A DNA stretch of 64,000 nt from Pseudosulfitobacter pseudonitzschiae (GTDB taxonomy: Bacteria; Pseudomonadota; Alphaproteobacteria; Rhodobacterales; Rhodobacteraceae). Position 1 is the first letter of the stretch; every line of letters starts with the position of its first letter. Of this stretch, positions 26,194-36,269 are shown piece after piece. Under the pieces are notes generated by a model. The model saw only the letters and a program-made list of their open reading frames with translations. It was not told the DNA's origin and did not search any database. The stretch is from assembly GCF_900129395.1 (NCBI RefSeq), contig NZ_FQVP01000003.1, positions 434,001-498,000 on the forward strand, written 5' to 3'. A program made the translations under genes and the position numbers.

Positions 26194-27483
26194 TTACAGG
26201 TTCGGGTACAACGGAAAACGAGCGCAAAGTTCCGCAACCTCGGCGCGAACAGCAGCCTCGACCTCGGCATTGCCTTCTTCGCCATTTGCAGCCAGCCCGT
26301 CCACAACCTGAATGATCCAGTCACCGATCTGGCGGAACTCGGCCTCGCCGAAGCCGCGCGTTGTGCCTGCGGGGCTGCCCAGACGGATGCCGCTGGTGAT
26401 TGTCGGCTTTTCGTGGTCAAAGGGCACGCCGTTCTTGTTGCAGGTGATGTGCGCCCGGCCCAGTGCCTTTTCGGTGGCGTTGCCCTTGACGCCTTTGGGG
26501 CGCAGGTCAACCAGCATCACGTGGGTGTCGGTGCCGCCGGTGACGGTATCAAGCCCGCCTTTCATCAACTGGTCGGCCAAGGCTTGGGCGTTCTTGATGA
26601 CCTGCTGCTGGTAAGTCTTGAACGACGGGTCCAGTGCCTCGCCAAAGGCGACGGCCTTGGCCGCGATCACATGCATCAGCGGGCCGCCTTGGATGCCGGG
26701 GAAGATCGCGCTGTTGATTTTCTTGGCCAGAGCTTCGTCGTTGGTCATGATCATGCCGCCGCGCGGGCCGCGCAGGGTTTTGTGCGTGGTGGTGGTGGCC
26801 ACATGCACGTGCGGGAAGGGCGAAGGGTATTCGCCCGCCGCAATCAGACCGGCAAAGTGGGCGACATCCGCCAGCACATAGGCACCGACCTTGTCGGCAA
26901 TCTCGCGGATGCGGGCAAAGTCGATGTGGCGCGGAATGGCCGAACCGCCCGCGATGATCATCGCCGGTTTGTGCTCCAGAGCCAGTTCTTCCATCTGGTC
27001 ATAGTCGATGTTCAGCGTGTCGCGTTTCACACCGTATTGCACGGCGTTGAACCATTTGCCTGATTGGTTGGGGGCCGCGCCGTGCGTCAGGTGACCACCT
27101 GCATCCAGGCTCATGCCCAGGATGGTGGCACCGGGTGTCAGCAATGCCTGGAAAACACCCTGGTTCGCCTGGCTGCCCGAATTCGGTTGCACGTTGACAT
27201 ATTCACAGTTGAACAGCTTTTTCGCCCGGTCGATGGCCAGGTTTTCCGCCACGTCCACATATTGGCAACCACCATAATAACGACGGCCAGGATATCCTTC
27301 GGCGTATTTGTTGGTCAGCACGGTGCCCTGCGCTTCCAGCACAGCCGCAGACACGATGTTTTCAGAAGCAATCAGCTCGATTTCGTCGCGCTGACGACCC
27401 AGCTCGGAAGTGACCGCGCCGAAAAGTTCTGGGTCGCGGTCGGCAAGGCTTTGGGTGAAAAAGCCGGATGTGTTGGCGGACAT
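26194..27483 (-). CDS. glyA: Serine hydroxymethyltransferase
   Basis: A PLP enzyme that interconverts serine and glycine while loading one-carbon units on tetrahydrofolate. The 429 residues are standard. [39 protein letters not shown], the PLP lysine in [13 protein letters not shown] and the substrate-binding [20 protein letters not shown] are all present. The start at 27483 has GGAG 8 nt upstream; the longer open frame upstream shows no similarity. An inverted repeat GTTTCC-TAGC-GGAAAC lies 37 nt upstream of the start (27520-27535) and could be an operator. Confidence 0.98.
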   Translation of the reverse strand: MSANTSGFFTQSLADRDPELFGAVTSELGRQRDEIELIASENIVSAAVLEAQGTVLTNKYAEGYPGRRYYGGCQYVDVAENLAIDRAKKLFNCEYVNVQPNSGSQANQGVFQALLTPGATILGMSLDAGGHLTHGAAPNQSGKWFNAVQYGVKRDTLNIDYDQMEELALEHKPAMIIAGGSAIPRHIDFARIREIADKVGAYVLADVAHFAGLIAAGEYPSPFPHVHVATTTTHKTLRGPRGGMIMTNDEALAKKINSAIFPGIQGGPLMHVIAAKAVAFGEALDPSFKTYQQQVIKNAQALADQLMKGGLDTVTGGTDTHVMLVDLRPKGVKGNATEKALGRAHITCNKNGVPFDHEKPTITSGIRLGSPAGTTRGFGEAEFRQIGDWIIQVVDGLAANGEEGNAEVEAAVRAEVAELCARFPLYPNL

Positions 27484-27650
27484 GTGCAATTCTCCATGCG
27501 TGACGTGATGTGTTGGGGCGTTTCCTAGCGGAAACCGCAGGGCGGGCAAAGCGGGTAATACGACGTAAAGTCCAAAGATTGCGGCTGTGCTGGCACCTTG
27601 TGGAATAATATGTTTCAAATCGTGCAGCTTCGTGCCGATAGGAAACCCTG

Positions 27651-28412
27651 ATGTCGCTGAAAATTGCCTTTGCTGCCAGCGCGGCCCCTGTCGCCCAGGC
27701 CGCCCATGAGGTTTTGGTAAAACGCTATGGCGATGTGCCCCAAGATCGTGCGGACGTGATCGTGGCACTGGGCGGGGACGGGTTCATGTTGCACACGCTG
27801 CATTCCACCCAGGATCTGCCCGCGCCGGTGTACGGCATGAACCGCGGCACCATCGGCTTTTTGATGAACGAATATTCCGAAACGGATCTGGTGGAACGGC
27901 TGGAAGCGGCCGAACATGCCGAGGTGAATCCGCTGGCAATGACCGCCACCTGTGGCGACGGGACCGTGCATCACGCGCTGGCGATCAACGAGGTGTCCTT
28001 GCTGCGCGCAGGCCCGCAAGCGGCCAAGCTGCGCATCACCGTCGATGGTCGTTTGCGTCTGGAATCGCTCAGCTGCGACGGCGCGCTGGTGGCAACGCCC
28101 GCAGGTTCGACCGCCTATAACTATTCCGCGCATGGTCCGATCCTGCCGATTGGGGCGGACGTGCTGGCCCTGACTGCCGTGGCCGCTTTCCGCCCTCGTC
28201 GCTGGCGCGGGGCTTTGCTGCCGAAAACCGCGGAAGTGCGCTTTGACGTGCTGGAACCCGAAAAACGCCCCGTGATGGCGGACGCGGACAGCCGGTCGGT
28301 GCGTGACGTGCGCACCGTTGTCATCCGGTCCGAGCCGCGCATCGTGCATCATATCCTGTTCGATCCCGGTCACGGATTGGAAGAGCGGTTGATTTCCGAA
28401 CAGTTCACCTGA
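27651..28412 (+). CDS. nadK: NAD kinase
   Basis: Phosphorylates NAD to NADP using ATP. The 253-residue form is typical of Alphaproteobacteria. The [11 protein letters not shown] motif, [12 protein letters not shown], a central [17 protein letters not shown] and [17 protein letters not shown] are the catalytic and nucleotide-binding signatures. It is divergent from glyA (167 nt between starts), and no sharp terminator is seen after it. Confidence 0.96.
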   Translation: MSLKIAFAASAAPVAQAAHEVLVKRYGDVPQDRADVIVALGGDGFMLHTLHSTQDLPAPVYGMNRGTIGFLMNEYSETDLVERLEAAEHAEVNPLAMTATCGDGTVHHALAINEVSLLRAGPQAAKLRITVDGRLRLESLSCDGALVATPAGSTAYNYSAHGPILPIGADVLALTAVAAFRPRRWRGALLPKTAEVRFDVLEPEKRPVMADADSRSVRDVRTVVIRSEPRIVHHILFDPGHGLEERLISEQFT

Positions 28413-28540
28413 TTGCCGTTTCGCCATAGCGGATCGGCGTCGGGCAGGGGCAGCACCGCCTGCTGGCCGGGGACTCTCTCATAGCGGGAAAATATGCTAT
28501 CCTGTGCCCATTCACCGGTCCCATATTCAGGAAACAGCAG

Positions 28541-29575
28541 ATGGCATTCTATCAATCTCTTAAATATGCATACCCCCGTGGACGCACCAAACCCGGTCAG
28601 TCCGGTTGGATCGCCGACCGCCTGTTGCGCCTGCGGGCGCTGCTGAACGGGCAGATCACCGCGCGCCGACAGCCCAATTCGCTGATCATCGGCAGCTGGA
28701 ACATCCGCCACTTTGACGGTGGCCGCCCGCGCCTGGACGAAAGCTTTCATTATATCGCCGAGATCATCGATCATTTTGACATCTGTGCCATCCAAGAGGT
28801 GAAATCGACCGAAGCGATGGCGCGGCTGATGAAGCTGCTGGGGCCGAACTGGGATTACTTCATCAACGACAGCTCCGGTGCCGGGCGGGGCAATCACGAG
28901 CGCATGGCCTTTGTCTATAACCGCAACCGGGTGCGCTTTCGCAATCTGATTGGTGAACTGGTCCTGCCCAAGGGCGCATTGCCCGGTGACGAACAGGTGG
29001 GCCGCACCCCGTTCTTTGCGGCGTTTCAGGCCGGGTGGTTCCGTTTTACCCTGTGCAACGCCCACATCGTTTTCACCGAAGAACAGGGCCGCCCCCTGCG
29101 CGAGGACGAGATCGGCGTGGTCGCGCGAGAACTGGCCAAACGCGCCCGTGCCGAGGACGAGGTGCATATCTTTCTTGGCGACATGAACATAGAAAGCCGC
29201 GACGACGCAGGCATGGCCGCGCTGACGGATGCGGGCTTTCACGTGCCCGACATCGGGGCAACGTCGCTGACGGGCACAAAATATTACGACCAGATCGCCT
29301 TTGTCGGGCCGCCGTCTGAATCGCATATGCTGACGCATGGCGTGATCCGCTGGCACGAGGCCGTGTTCACCGAAGCAGAAATGTCCGATTACGAGGAGAT
29401 CGCACAGGCCATCCGCACCCCGCCCGACACCGGCCGACCCTATGCCGATTGGCCGGGCACCTATGGCGATTGGCGCACCCACGAGATGTCGGATCACCTG
29501 CCGGTCTGGATCGAACTGGAGGTGGACTATTCCAACGCCTATCTGGCTGACATTGCGCAGGCGCCGATCGGCTGA
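28541..29575 (+). CDS. Endonuclease/exonuclease/phosphatase-family protein
   Basis: A 344-residue protein of the DNase I-like (EEP) fold. The motifs are SLIIGSWNIRHFDGGRPRLD, FDICAIQEVKSTEAMARLM (metal-binding Glu), the strand NAHIVF, IFLGDMNIES (Asp/Asn) and the final EMSDHLPVWIELE (Asp-His). Members cleave DNA, RNA or phosphoinositides; this one could act on nucleic acid, but the substrate is not readable. There is no signal peptide. It precedes the CsbD gene by 98 nt. Confidence 0.85.
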   Translation: MAFYQSLKYAYPRGRTKPGQSGWIADRLLRLRALLNGQITARRQPNSLIIGSWNIRHFDGGRPRLDESFHYIAEIIDHFDICAIQEVKSTEAMARLMKLLGPNWDYFINDSSGAGRGNHERMAFVYNRNRVRFRNLIGELVLPKGALPGDEQVGRTPFFAAFQAGWFRFTLCNAHIVFTEEQGRPLREDEIGVVARELAKRARAEDEVHIFLGDMNIESRDDAGMAALTDAGFHVPDIGATSLTGTKYYDQIAFVGPPSESHMLTHGVIRWHEAVFTEAEMSDYEEIAQAIRTPPDTGRPYADWPGTYGDWRTHEMSDHLPVWIELEVDYSNAYLADIAQAPIG

Positions 29576-29613
29576 AAGGCGCTGCTTGGGCCTTGGTCAC
29601 TGTCGCTTTGCAG

Positions 29614-29639
29614 GGAACGCCCGAGCGACATTGCGCGTT
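29614..29639 (+). promoter_or_regulatory. EcfG-like promoter upstream of csbD-type gene
   Basis: GGAAC (29614-29618) and CGTT (29636-29639) are separated by 17 nt, which fits the alphaproteobacterial general-stress sigma factor consensus. It is about 35 nt before the start codon of a CsbD-like stress protein, a typical target class. Confidence 0.5.
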
Positions 29640-29673
29640 GGGTATCCAGAAGCAAACCAAGAGGAGTAACACC

Positions 29674-29883
29674 ATGAACTGGGATACAATCCAAGGCAAC
29701 TGGAAGCAACTGACTGGCTCGATCCAATCCAAATGGGGCGAGCTGACAGACGACGAAGTGCAGGAAGCCAAAGGCGACCGTGAAGTGCTGGTTGGCAAGA
29801 TTCAGGAACGTTATGGCGTGGCTCGCGATGAGGCCGAACGTCAGGTCGATGAATGGGCCGACAGCGCCAAGGCAAAGATCTGA
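29674..29883 (+). CDS. CsbD family stress-response protein
   Basis: A 69-residue hydrophilic protein matching the CsbD pattern: MNWDTIQGNWKQLTGSIQSK, WGELTDDEVQEAKGDREVLV, GKIQERYGVARDEAERQVD. CsbD proteins are abundant general-stress proteins of unknown mechanism. The start is fixed by GAGGAG at 29661-29666, 7 nt upstream. An EcfG-like promoter precedes it and a strong hairpin follows, so it is probably a single-gene transcript. Confidence 0.93.
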   Translation: MNWDTIQGNWKQLTGSIQSKWGELTDDEVQEAKGDREVLVGKIQERYGVARDEAERQVDEWADSAKAKI

Positions 29884-29903
29884 GCCACCTGATATATGAC
29901 GCA

Positions 29904-29937
29904 GAACGCCCGCAGCCAGACCAGGCTGCGGGCGTTC
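29904..29937 (+). terminator. Terminator hairpin after csbD-type gene
   Basis: GAACGCCCGCAGCC and GGCTGCGGGCGTTC form a perfect 14-bp stem with loop AGACCA, 20 nt after the stop codon, followed by GTCGTTAAAA. As the next gene (29961) is convergent, the hairpin may serve both sides. Confidence 0.75.
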
Positions 29938-29960
29938 GTCGTTAAAAGGTGCTGGCCGGT

Positions 29961-31853
29961 TCAGCCGCCTGCGTAACCGATTGATTTCAGCGCATCGCTG
30001 ATTTCGTCCAAAATCGCCGGATCGTCGATTGTCGCGGGCATCTTGAACGTCTCGCCGTCCGCGATCTTTACCATTGTCGCCCGCAGAATTTTGCCCGAGC
30101 GTGTCTTGGGCAGCCGGTCCACCACCACGCATTGCTTGAATGCGGCCACAGGACCGATCTGGTCGCGCACCCGCTGCACACATTCGGCGGTGATTTCGGC
30201 GTGCGGGCGGTTCACGCCCTTGGTCAGGCAGACAAAGCCAACGGCATTCTGTCCTTTCAGCGCGTCTGCCACGCCGATCACCGCGCATTCCGCCACATCC
30301 GGGTGGCCCGCCAACACTTCTTCCATGGCACCCGTGGACAGGCGGTGGCCCGCCACGTTGATCACGTCATCGGTGCGCGCCATGATGTAAAGATATCCGT
30401 CCTGGTCAATCATGCCCGCATCGCCGGTTTCGTAATAGCCGGGGAAGGTGTGCAGATAGCTTTTGCGGAACCGGTCTTCGGCCTGCCACAGGGTTGGGAG
30501 CGTGCCCGGCGGCAAGGGCAGCTTGATCGCGATGGCCCCCAATTCGCCCGCAGGCATTTGCCGCCCGCCTTCGTCCAGGATTTGGACGTCATATCCGGGC
30601 ATCGCCACGGTGGGCGAGCCAATTTTGACCGGCAAAGCCTCAAGCCCCGCCGGGTTGCCTGCAATTGTCCATCCGGTTTCGGTTTGCCACCAGTGGTCAT
30701 AGACGGGCACGCCCAGCAATTCCTGTGCCCATTCGATCGTGTCCGGATCGGCGCGTTCACCAGCCAGGTAAAGCGCGCGCAGGCAGCTTAGGTCGTAGTC
30801 CTTGCGGAATTCGCCCTTGGGGTCCTCGCGCTTGATGGCGCGGAAGGCGGTGGGGGCGGTGAAAAAGCTGCGCACGTTGTGCTCCGAGATCACCCGCCAG
30901 AAGGTGCCTGCATCGGGGGTGCCGACGGGCTTGCCCTCGAACACCACGGTGGTGTTGCCGTGGATCAGCGGCGCATAGCAGATATACGAATGCCCCACGA
31001 CCCAACCCACGTCGGATGCGGCCCAGAACACATCGCCGGGATCAACGTTATAGATGTTCTTCATCGACCAGTTCAGCGCCACCAGATGCCCGGCGGTTGG
31101 GCGCACGACGCCCTTGGGTGCGCCGGTGGTGCCGCTGGTATAGAGAATATAGGCCGGATGGTTGCCCTCGACCGGCACACAATCCGCGGGGGCGGTGCCC
31201 TCTTGGAAGGCATCCCAGTCCAGATCGCGGCCTTCGTTCAGCGGGGCCGCTTCTTCTTCGCGTTGCAGGATCACGCAGAAATCAGGCTTGTGACGGGCCT
31301 GTTCGATGGCCCCGTCCAGGAGGGGTTTGTATTTCACCACGCGGTTTGGCTCCAACCCGCAGGATGCCGCGATGATCGCCTTGGGCGCGCAATCGTCGAT
31401 GCGCACGGCCAGCTCGTTCGCGGCAAAGCCACCGAACACGACCGAATGGATCGCGCCCAGACGTGCACAGGCCAGCATCGCAACCAGCGCCTCGGGGACC
31501 ATGGGCATATAGATGATGACGCGGTCGCCCTTGGCGATGCCCTGGGCCGCCAGCCCGCCTGCAAAGCGCGCGACTTGCTGCTGCAATTCGGCAAAGCTGG
31601 TTCTGGATTTGCGTCCGGTGATCGGGCTGTCATAGATGATGGCCGTCCGGTCGCCGTTGCCCGCAACGACATGCCGGTCCACGGCATTGTAGCAGGTGTT
31701 CACCCGCGCATCGGCAAACCATTCGTAAAGGTGATTGCCACGGTCAAACAGCGCCTGTGTCGGCGCCACGTCCCAATCAATAGCCTGTGCGGCCTCCAGC
31801 CAGTACCCTTCGGGGTCATTCTGCCAACGCGTGTATGCTGCGCGATATCCCAT
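29961..31853 (-). CDS. prpE: Propionyl-CoA synthetase (acetyl-CoA synthetase family)
   Basis: Activates propionate, and probably acetate, to the CoA ester through an acyl-adenylate. The 630-residue chain begins MGYRAAYTRWQNDPEGYW and carries the AMP-binding core YILYTSGTTGAPKGVV, DHWWQTETGW, the hinge GYYETGDAGMIDQDGYLYI and the acetylatable lysine in LPKTRSGKILRATM. PrpE proteins are usually near 630 residues and have this short N-terminus, favouring PrpE over Acs. ATG 31853 has GGGAGG 7 nt upstream; ATG 31856 is also possible. Confidence 0.9.
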   Translation of the reverse strand: MGYRAAYTRWQNDPEGYWLEAAQAIDWDVAPTQALFDRGNHLYEWFADARVNTCYNAVDRHVVAGNGDRTAIIYDSPITGRKSRTSFAELQQQVARFAGGLAAQGIAKGDRVIIYMPMVPEALVAMLACARLGAIHSVVFGGFAANELAVRIDDCAPKAIIAASCGLEPNRVVKYKPLLDGAIEQARHKPDFCVILQREEEAAPLNEGRDLDWDAFQEGTAPADCVPVEGNHPAYILYTSGTTGAPKGVVRPTAGHLVALNWSMKNIYNVDPGDVFWAASDVGWVVGHSYICYAPLIHGNTTVVFEGKPVGTPDAGTFWRVISEHNVRSFFTAPTAFRAIKREDPKGEFRKDYDLSCLRALYLAGERADPDTIEWAQELLGVPVYDHWWQTETGWTIAGNPAGLEALPVKIGSPTVAMPGYDVQILDEGGRQMPAGELGAIAIKLPLPPGTLPTLWQAEDRFRKSYLHTFPGYYETGDAGMIDQDGYLYIMARTDDVINVAGHRLSTGAMEEVLAGHPDVAECAVIGVADALKGQNAVGFVCLTKGVNRPHAEITAECVQRVRDQIGPVAAFKQCVVVDRLPKTRSGKILRATMVKIADGETFKMPATIDDPAILDEISDALKSIGYAGG

Positions 31854-32199
31854 CATGTGTCCTCCCACTCTTGGGACAAGTCATAGGCTGTGGTGCGTGG
31901 GGTTGTCCAACCCCTTGGAATGCGCAGGGTTTGAAAACGCGACAGGGCTTGATTTGTGGTTGGCGATCATAACACGGGCAGAGCGCCGCCAGTTCCGCAA
32001 TTTTACGTGAAAAAGGGCCCGCCACGGGGGCGTCGGCCAGCCTTGGCTGATGTCCCGAGGCATCCGGCAACCTTCTGCCGATAAAAGGAAAATGCTGCAT
32101 CTGCACGCAAAGAAACCTCTTCTTTGGAATCGGGTTCAGACGCATAATGAAAACAGGCCCGACGTTGTGCCGGGCCGCTTGCAAACGAGAGTATGCATC

Positions 32200-32271
32200 A
32201 TGGCCACATCGCCAAAACCGCAGCCGAAAAAAGCACCCTCCAAACCCGGTGCCAAACCCGCGCAGAAATAA
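32200..32271 (+). CDS. Possible 23-residue Lys/Pro-rich peptide
   Basis: The frame starts MATSPKPQPKKAPSKPGAKP and ends AQK-stop. A GAGAG stretch lies about 10 nt upstream, and a terminator-like hairpin follows, which together look gene-like. The composition, mostly Lys, Pro, Ala and Ser, resembles the tails of DNA- or ribosome-associated proteins. It could equally be a chance frame. Confidence 0.3.
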   Translation: MATSPKPQPKKAPSKPGAKPAQK

Positions 32272-32292
32272 CGATCTGCACCGCACGCACGC

Positions 32293-32318
32293 ACGCCGCC
32301 CCGGAAACGGGACGGCGT
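32293..32318. terminator. Hairpin between the small frame and maeB
   Basis: ACGCCGCCCCG and CGGGACGGCGT pair with one mismatch around a GAAA loop, in the gap before the convergent maeB stop at 32335. There is no T-run. Confidence 0.4.
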
Positions 32319-32334
32319 CAAGCATTTGGGCGTC

Positions 32335-34608
32335 TTAACCGTACTGCGTGACCGGCGTGCCCGCGATGGCCGACATGTTCAGCAATCCGCGTGCGGTGAT
32401 CGACGGGCTGACGATATGGGCGCGGTTGCCCATGCCCATCAGGATCGGTCCGACTTCCAGACCGCCGCCCTTCATTTTCAGGATGTTGCGCACGCCCGAT
32501 GCCGCGTCCGAGTTGGCAAAGACCAGCGCGTTGGCCGCCCCCTGCATCCGTCCGCCTGGCAGCAAGCGCTCGCGCAGGTCGGGATCAAGGGCCGCGTCGA
32601 TGTTCATTTCGCCCTCGTAGCAGAAATCGCGCGGTTCTGAGTCCAGGATTTCGAGTGCTGCGCGCATCTGCACGCCAGTGCCGCCGGCCTGGTTGCCGAA
32701 CTGCGACTGTGAGCACAGCGCGATGCGCGGCTCGATCCCGAACCGTCGCATGTGGCGCGCGGCCCCAATGACGATTTGCGCAATGTCATAGGGGGTCGGC
32801 GTGGTGTGTACATGCGGGTCGGTGATGAACAGGGGCCCGTCCTCGAGGATCATCAGGGACAGGGCGCCGACGGGACTAAGCTCCTTGGTGCCCAGCACCT
32901 GTTCGATATAATTCAGATGCCATTTGAACTCACCAAAGGTGCCGCAAATCAGGCTGTCGGCCTCGCCCCGATGCACCATGACCGCTCCGATTGCGGTCGT
33001 ATTGGTGCGCATGATGGCGCGGGCCAGATCGGGGGTGACACCCTTGCGGGCCATGATCTCGTGATAGGTGCCCCAATAATCGCGATAGCGCGGGTCGTTC
33101 TCGGGGTTCACCAGGTCGACGTGTTCGCCCAGTTTGATGGTCAAGCCCGCACGTTCGATCCGGGATTCGATCACCTCCGGGCGTCCGATCAGGATCGGGC
33201 GTTCGGTGGTTTCCTCGACCATGGCCTGCGCGGCACGCAACACGCGTTCGTCCTCGCCCTCGGCAAAGACGATGCGGCGCGACACCGAGCGTGCGGCCTC
33301 GAACACCGGGCGCATCAGCATGGCGGATTTGAACACAGACCCGTCAAGCTTGGTCTTGTAGGCTTCAAGATCCGCGATGGGCCGCGTTGCCACACCGCTG
33401 TCCATCGCGGCCTTGGCCACAGCGCTGGACACGATACCGACAAGACGCGGATCGAAGGGTTTGGGGATCAGATAATCGGCCCCGAACGTCATCTGTTCGC
33501 CCTGATAGGCGGCGGCGGCTTCGGCGCTGGTGGTGGCGCGGGCCAGGGCCGCGATGCCCTCAATGCAGGCCAGTTGCATTTCGTCGTTGATCACCGTCGC
33601 GCCCACATCCAGCGCCCCGCGAAAGATAAAGGGGAAACACAGCACGTTGTTGACCTGATTGGGAAAATCGCTGCGGCCCGTGGCGATGATCGCATCGGGG
33701 GCAACTGCACGCGCCAGATCGGGCAGGATTTCCGGCGTCGGGTTGGCCAGCGCAAAGATGATCGGGCGTTTGGCCATGCGGGATACGTGATCTTCGGTCA
33801 TCACGCCGGGGCCGGACAGCCCTAGGAACAGGTCGGCGCCTTCGATCACGTCGTCCAGCGTGCGCAGGTCGGATTTTTGCGCAAAGGCAGCCTTGGCGGG
33901 GTTCATGTCCTCGATCCGGCCCTCGTAGACCAGTCCGTGAATGTCGCACAGCCAGACATTTTCGCGCTTTACGCCCAGTTTCAAGAGCATGTTCAGACAG
34001 GCAATGCCAGCCGCCCCGCCGCCCGTGGAAACGATCTTGATGTCCTCGAACGCCTTGCCCGCAACATACAGCGCATTGGTCGCCGCCGCACCCACAACGA
34101 TGGCTGTGCCGTGCTGGTCGTCGTGAAACACGGGGATGTTCATCCGCTCCCGGCAAATTCGTTCAACGGTAAAGCAATCGGGTGCCTTGATGTCCTCAAG
34201 GTTGATCGCGCCAAAGGACGGTTCCAGAGCGCAGACGATTTCGGCCAGCTTTTCGGGATCGCTTTCGTTGACTTCGATGTCGAAACAGTCGATGCCCGCG
34301 AACTTCTTGAACAGGACCGCCTTGCCTTCCATCACCGGTTTGGAAGCCAGCGCGCCGATATTGCCCAGACCCAGCACAGCAGTGCCGTTGGTCACCACGG
34401 CGACCAGATTGCCGCGTGCCGTATAACGCGCGGCGGTCGACGGATCGGCCTTGATTTCAAGACAGGCCTCGGCCACGCCGGGCGAATAGGCGCGGCTGAG
34501 ATCACGACCATTCGCCAGCGGTTTTGTCGCGCGAATCTCCAGTTTCCCCGGCTTGGGGAATTCGTGGTAATCAAGGGCGGCCTGACGGGTTGAGGGGGTT
34601 TCGGACAT
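32335..34608 (-). CDS. maeB: NADP-dependent malic enzyme with phosphotransacetylase-like domain
   Basis: Decarboxylates malate to pyruvate with NADP+. The 757-residue length is that of the fused proteobacterial type. Residues 1-about 430 are the malic enzyme ([73 protein letters not shown]). Residues about 440-757 form the phosphotransacetylase-like domain ([20 protein letters not shown], a central [18 protein letters not shown] and C-terminal [17 protein letters not shown]), usually regulatory and not catalytic. It supplies NADPH and pyruvate during growth on acids, consistent with prpE next door. Confidence 0.97.
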   Translation of the reverse strand: MSETPSTRQAALDYHEFPKPGKLEIRATKPLANGRDLSRAYSPGVAEACLEIKADPSTAARYTARGNLVAVVTNGTAVLGLGNIGALASKPVMEGKAVLFKKFAGIDCFDIEVNESDPEKLAEIVCALEPSFGAINLEDIKAPDCFTVERICRERMNIPVFHDDQHGTAIVVGAAATNALYVAGKAFEDIKIVSTGGGAAGIACLNMLLKLGVKRENVWLCDIHGLVYEGRIEDMNPAKAAFAQKSDLRTLDDVIEGADLFLGLSGPGVMTEDHVSRMAKRPIIFALANPTPEILPDLARAVAPDAIIATGRSDFPNQVNNVLCFPFIFRGALDVGATVINDEMQLACIEGIAALARATTSAEAAAAYQGEQMTFGADYLIPKPFDPRLVGIVSSAVAKAAMDSGVATRPIADLEAYKTKLDGSVFKSAMLMRPVFEAARSVSRRIVFAEGEDERVLRAAQAMVEETTERPILIGRPEVIESRIERAGLTIKLGEHVDLVNPENDPRYRDYWGTYHEIMARKGVTPDLARAIMRTNTTAIGAVMVHRGEADSLICGTFGEFKWHLNYIEQVLGTKELSPVGALSLMILEDGPLFITDPHVHTTPTPYDIAQIVIGAARHMRRFGIEPRIALCSQSQFGNQAGGTGVQMRAALEILDSEPRDFCYEGEMNIDAALDPDLRERLLPGGRMQGAANALVFANSDAASGVRNILKMKGGGLEVGPILMGMGNRAHIVSPSITARGLLNMSAIAGTPVTQYG

Positions 34609-34710
34609 CTGCGGGGCTCCGGGTTGGATCGAGTTAGTTTAGCGTTAAACTATTTTTTCAAAGAGGCCAACCATTGCTGTTCAGGCCTGAGCAAGGCTCT
34701 GCCGCGCGCT

Positions 34711-34734
34711 CCGGGATATTTCGAGCCAAAAGAA
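34711..34734 (+). repeat. Intergenic repeat, copy 2
   Basis: TATTTCGAGCCAAAAGAA preceded by CCGGGA, nearly the same as 15304-15331. It lies between the divergent maeB and VOC-bicupin genes. Confidence 0.6.
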
Positions 34735-34791
34735 CCGCGCGTCTTGTCAAATCCATGCGGTGGCGACAGTTTGTGACTTTGGAGGGCGTTC

Positions 34792-35883
34792 ATGGGCGAC
34801 ACACGGGCAGAAGTGATATTGCCGACGCAGGATCTGCGCGGTGACATCGGATTTTTCTCCAAGCAGTTGGGGATGCGGATGGACTTGATCTATCCCGCCG
34901 ATGATCCGGCCGTAGCTGTGTTTTCGGGGCACGGGTTGGCTGTGCGGCTGGACGCGGGTCTGGATGCACCTGCGGGGCGGGTGCTGATCCGGTGCGACGA
35001 TCCTGCGGGCTTTGCCGAGGGCGCGCTGGAACTGACTTCGCCCGGCGGCACGCGGGTTGCCATCGAGGCGCTGCAGCAGCCAGTGGTGATGCCTGATACA
35101 GTCCATTCCTTTGTGGTGCGGCGGCTGAAGGATCAGGCGCCGTGGGTCATCGGCCGTGCCGGAATGCATTACCGCGATCTGATCCCCGACCGTTTGGGCG
35201 GGTCGATCATTGCCAGCCACATCCGTATTCCCGACGGCGGGCCGGTGCCGGACATGGTGCATTACCATACCGTCGGGTTTCAGTTGATCTTTTGCTATCG
35301 CGGTTGGGTCGATCTGGTCTACGAGGATCAGGGCGAGCCGTTCCGCCTGTACGCGGGCAACTGTGTGATCCAGCCGCCGGAAATCCGCCATCGGGTGCTG
35401 TTTGCCAGCGACAACATCGAGGTGATCGAGATCGGCGTGCCGGCCGAACATGTCACGACAATCGATCACGAAATGGAACTGCCCAACGGCCCTGCCAACC
35501 CGGACCGTGTGTTCCAGGGCCAGCGGTTTGTGCATCACAAGGCCGACGAGGCGACGTGGCAGCCGTTCCGCATGGGTGGTTTCCGCTCGCGCGACACCAC
35601 GATTGCGGCGCATACCGACAATGTGGCGGGTGTGCACGTGGTGCGACGGGACGACGGCGCGCCGGAATGGGCCGTGCACGACAGCGACATTCTGTTCACC
35701 TTTGTGATGGAGGGGACAATGGAGTTGCAGGGCGAAGGCCGTGATCCCTATACGCTGGAGGCGGGGGATGCCTTTGTCGTGCCGCCGGGGATGAAGGTCC
35801 GCTATGCCGCCCCTTCGGATGATCTGGAACTGTTGGAGGTGTCCTTGCCGGGCGTGTTCAACACCCGAACAGGAGAGAACTGA
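34792..35883 (+). CDS. VOC (glyoxalase-like) domain fused to a double cupin
   Basis: A 363-residue protein heading the pyrimidine nucleoside operon. Residues 1-about 95 look like a glyoxalase/VOC half (AEVILPTQDLRGDIGFFSKQ, LGMRMDLIYPADDPAVAVF). Residues about 135-225 are a first cupin with HYHTVGFQLIFCYRGWVDLV (H157, H159) and H200 in PPEIRHRVLF, so metal binding is plausible. Residues about 265-352 are a second cupin (DSDILFTFVMEGTMELQGEG, AGDAFVVPPGMKVRYAAPSD) in which the late histidine is replaced. The stop overlaps the cdd start in TGATG. A sugar- or ring-modifying role in nucleoside catabolism is inference. Confidence 0.82.
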   Translation: MGDTRAEVILPTQDLRGDIGFFSKQLGMRMDLIYPADDPAVAVFSGHGLAVRLDAGLDAPAGRVLIRCDDPAGFAEGALELTSPGGTRVAIEALQQPVVMPDTVHSFVVRRLKDQAPWVIGRAGMHYRDLIPDRLGGSIIASHIRIPDGGPVPDMVHYHTVGFQLIFCYRGWVDLVYEDQGEPFRLYAGNCVIQPPEIRHRVLFASDNIEVIEIGVPAEHVTTIDHEMELPNGPANPDRVFQGQRFVHHKADEATWQPFRMGGFRSRDTTIAAHTDNVAGVHVVRRDDGAPEWAVHDSDILFTFVMEGTMELQGEGRDPYTLEAGDAFVVPPGMKVRYAAPSDDLELLEVSLPGVFNTRTGEN

Positions 35884-36269
35884 TGACGCTGAAACAAACC
35901 GCCACTGACGTGCGCGGAAAGGCCTATGCGCCCTATTCCAACTTCAAGGTGGGGGCGGCGATCACCGGGGCTTCTGGCACCGTTTATGCGGGTTGCAACG
36001 TGGAAAACGTGGCATATCCCGAAGGCACCTGTGCCGAAGCGGGCGCCATCGCCGCGATGGTGGCAGCAGGCGAGACGCGGTTGACCGAGGTTTACGTGAT
36101 CGCGGGCAGCCCGATGCCGGTGACGCCCTGCGGCGGGTGCCGCCAGAAGCTGGCCGAATTCGGTGCAGGCGATGTGCGCGTGACCATGGCAACCACGGGC
36201 GGGGTCGAGCAGGTGATGACGTTGGCCGAACTGCTGCCCGGTGCCTTTACCCCCGACCACATGAAATGA
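35883..36269 (+). CDS. cdd: Cytidine deaminase
   Basis: Deaminates cytidine and deoxycytidine to uridine and deoxyuridine. The 128 residues match the homotetrameric bacterial form. The zinc ligands and catalytic Glu are in YAGCNVENVAYPEGTCAEAG (Cys and the proton-shuttling Glu of CAE) and TPCGGCRQKLAEF (two Cys). AYAPYSNFKVGAA is the usual N-terminal signature. Its ATG overlaps the upstream stop and its stop overlaps deoA in ATGA, so the operon is tightly coupled. Confidence 0.97.
   Translation: MTLKQTATDVRGKAYAPYSNFKVGAAITGASGTVYAGCNVENVAYPEGTCAEAGAIAAMVAAGETRLTEVYVIAGSPMPVTPCGGCRQKLAEFGAGDVRVTMATTGGVEQVMTLAELLPGAFTPDHMK

Larger units (their letters stand above)
31854..32334. other. Intergenic region with a small possible peptide gene and hairpins
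   Basis: These 481 nt hold a short hairpin GGCCCG/CGGGCC at 32156-32176, a possible peptide gene at 32200-32271 and a hairpin at 32293-32318. The rest (31870-32120) shows nothing I can support. Confidence 0.4.

Noticed and set aside
27520-27535. GTTTCC-TAGC-GGAAAC as a glyA riboswitch stem
   Set aside because: A 6-bp hairpin alone is too little; no known riboswitch pattern surrounds it, so it is mentioned only as a possible operator.
35993-36265. A longer deoA starting inside cdd
   Set aside because: The frame is open there but overlaps the well-supported cdd frame; MSDFSARD at 36266 makes the standard ATGA overlap and the expected length.
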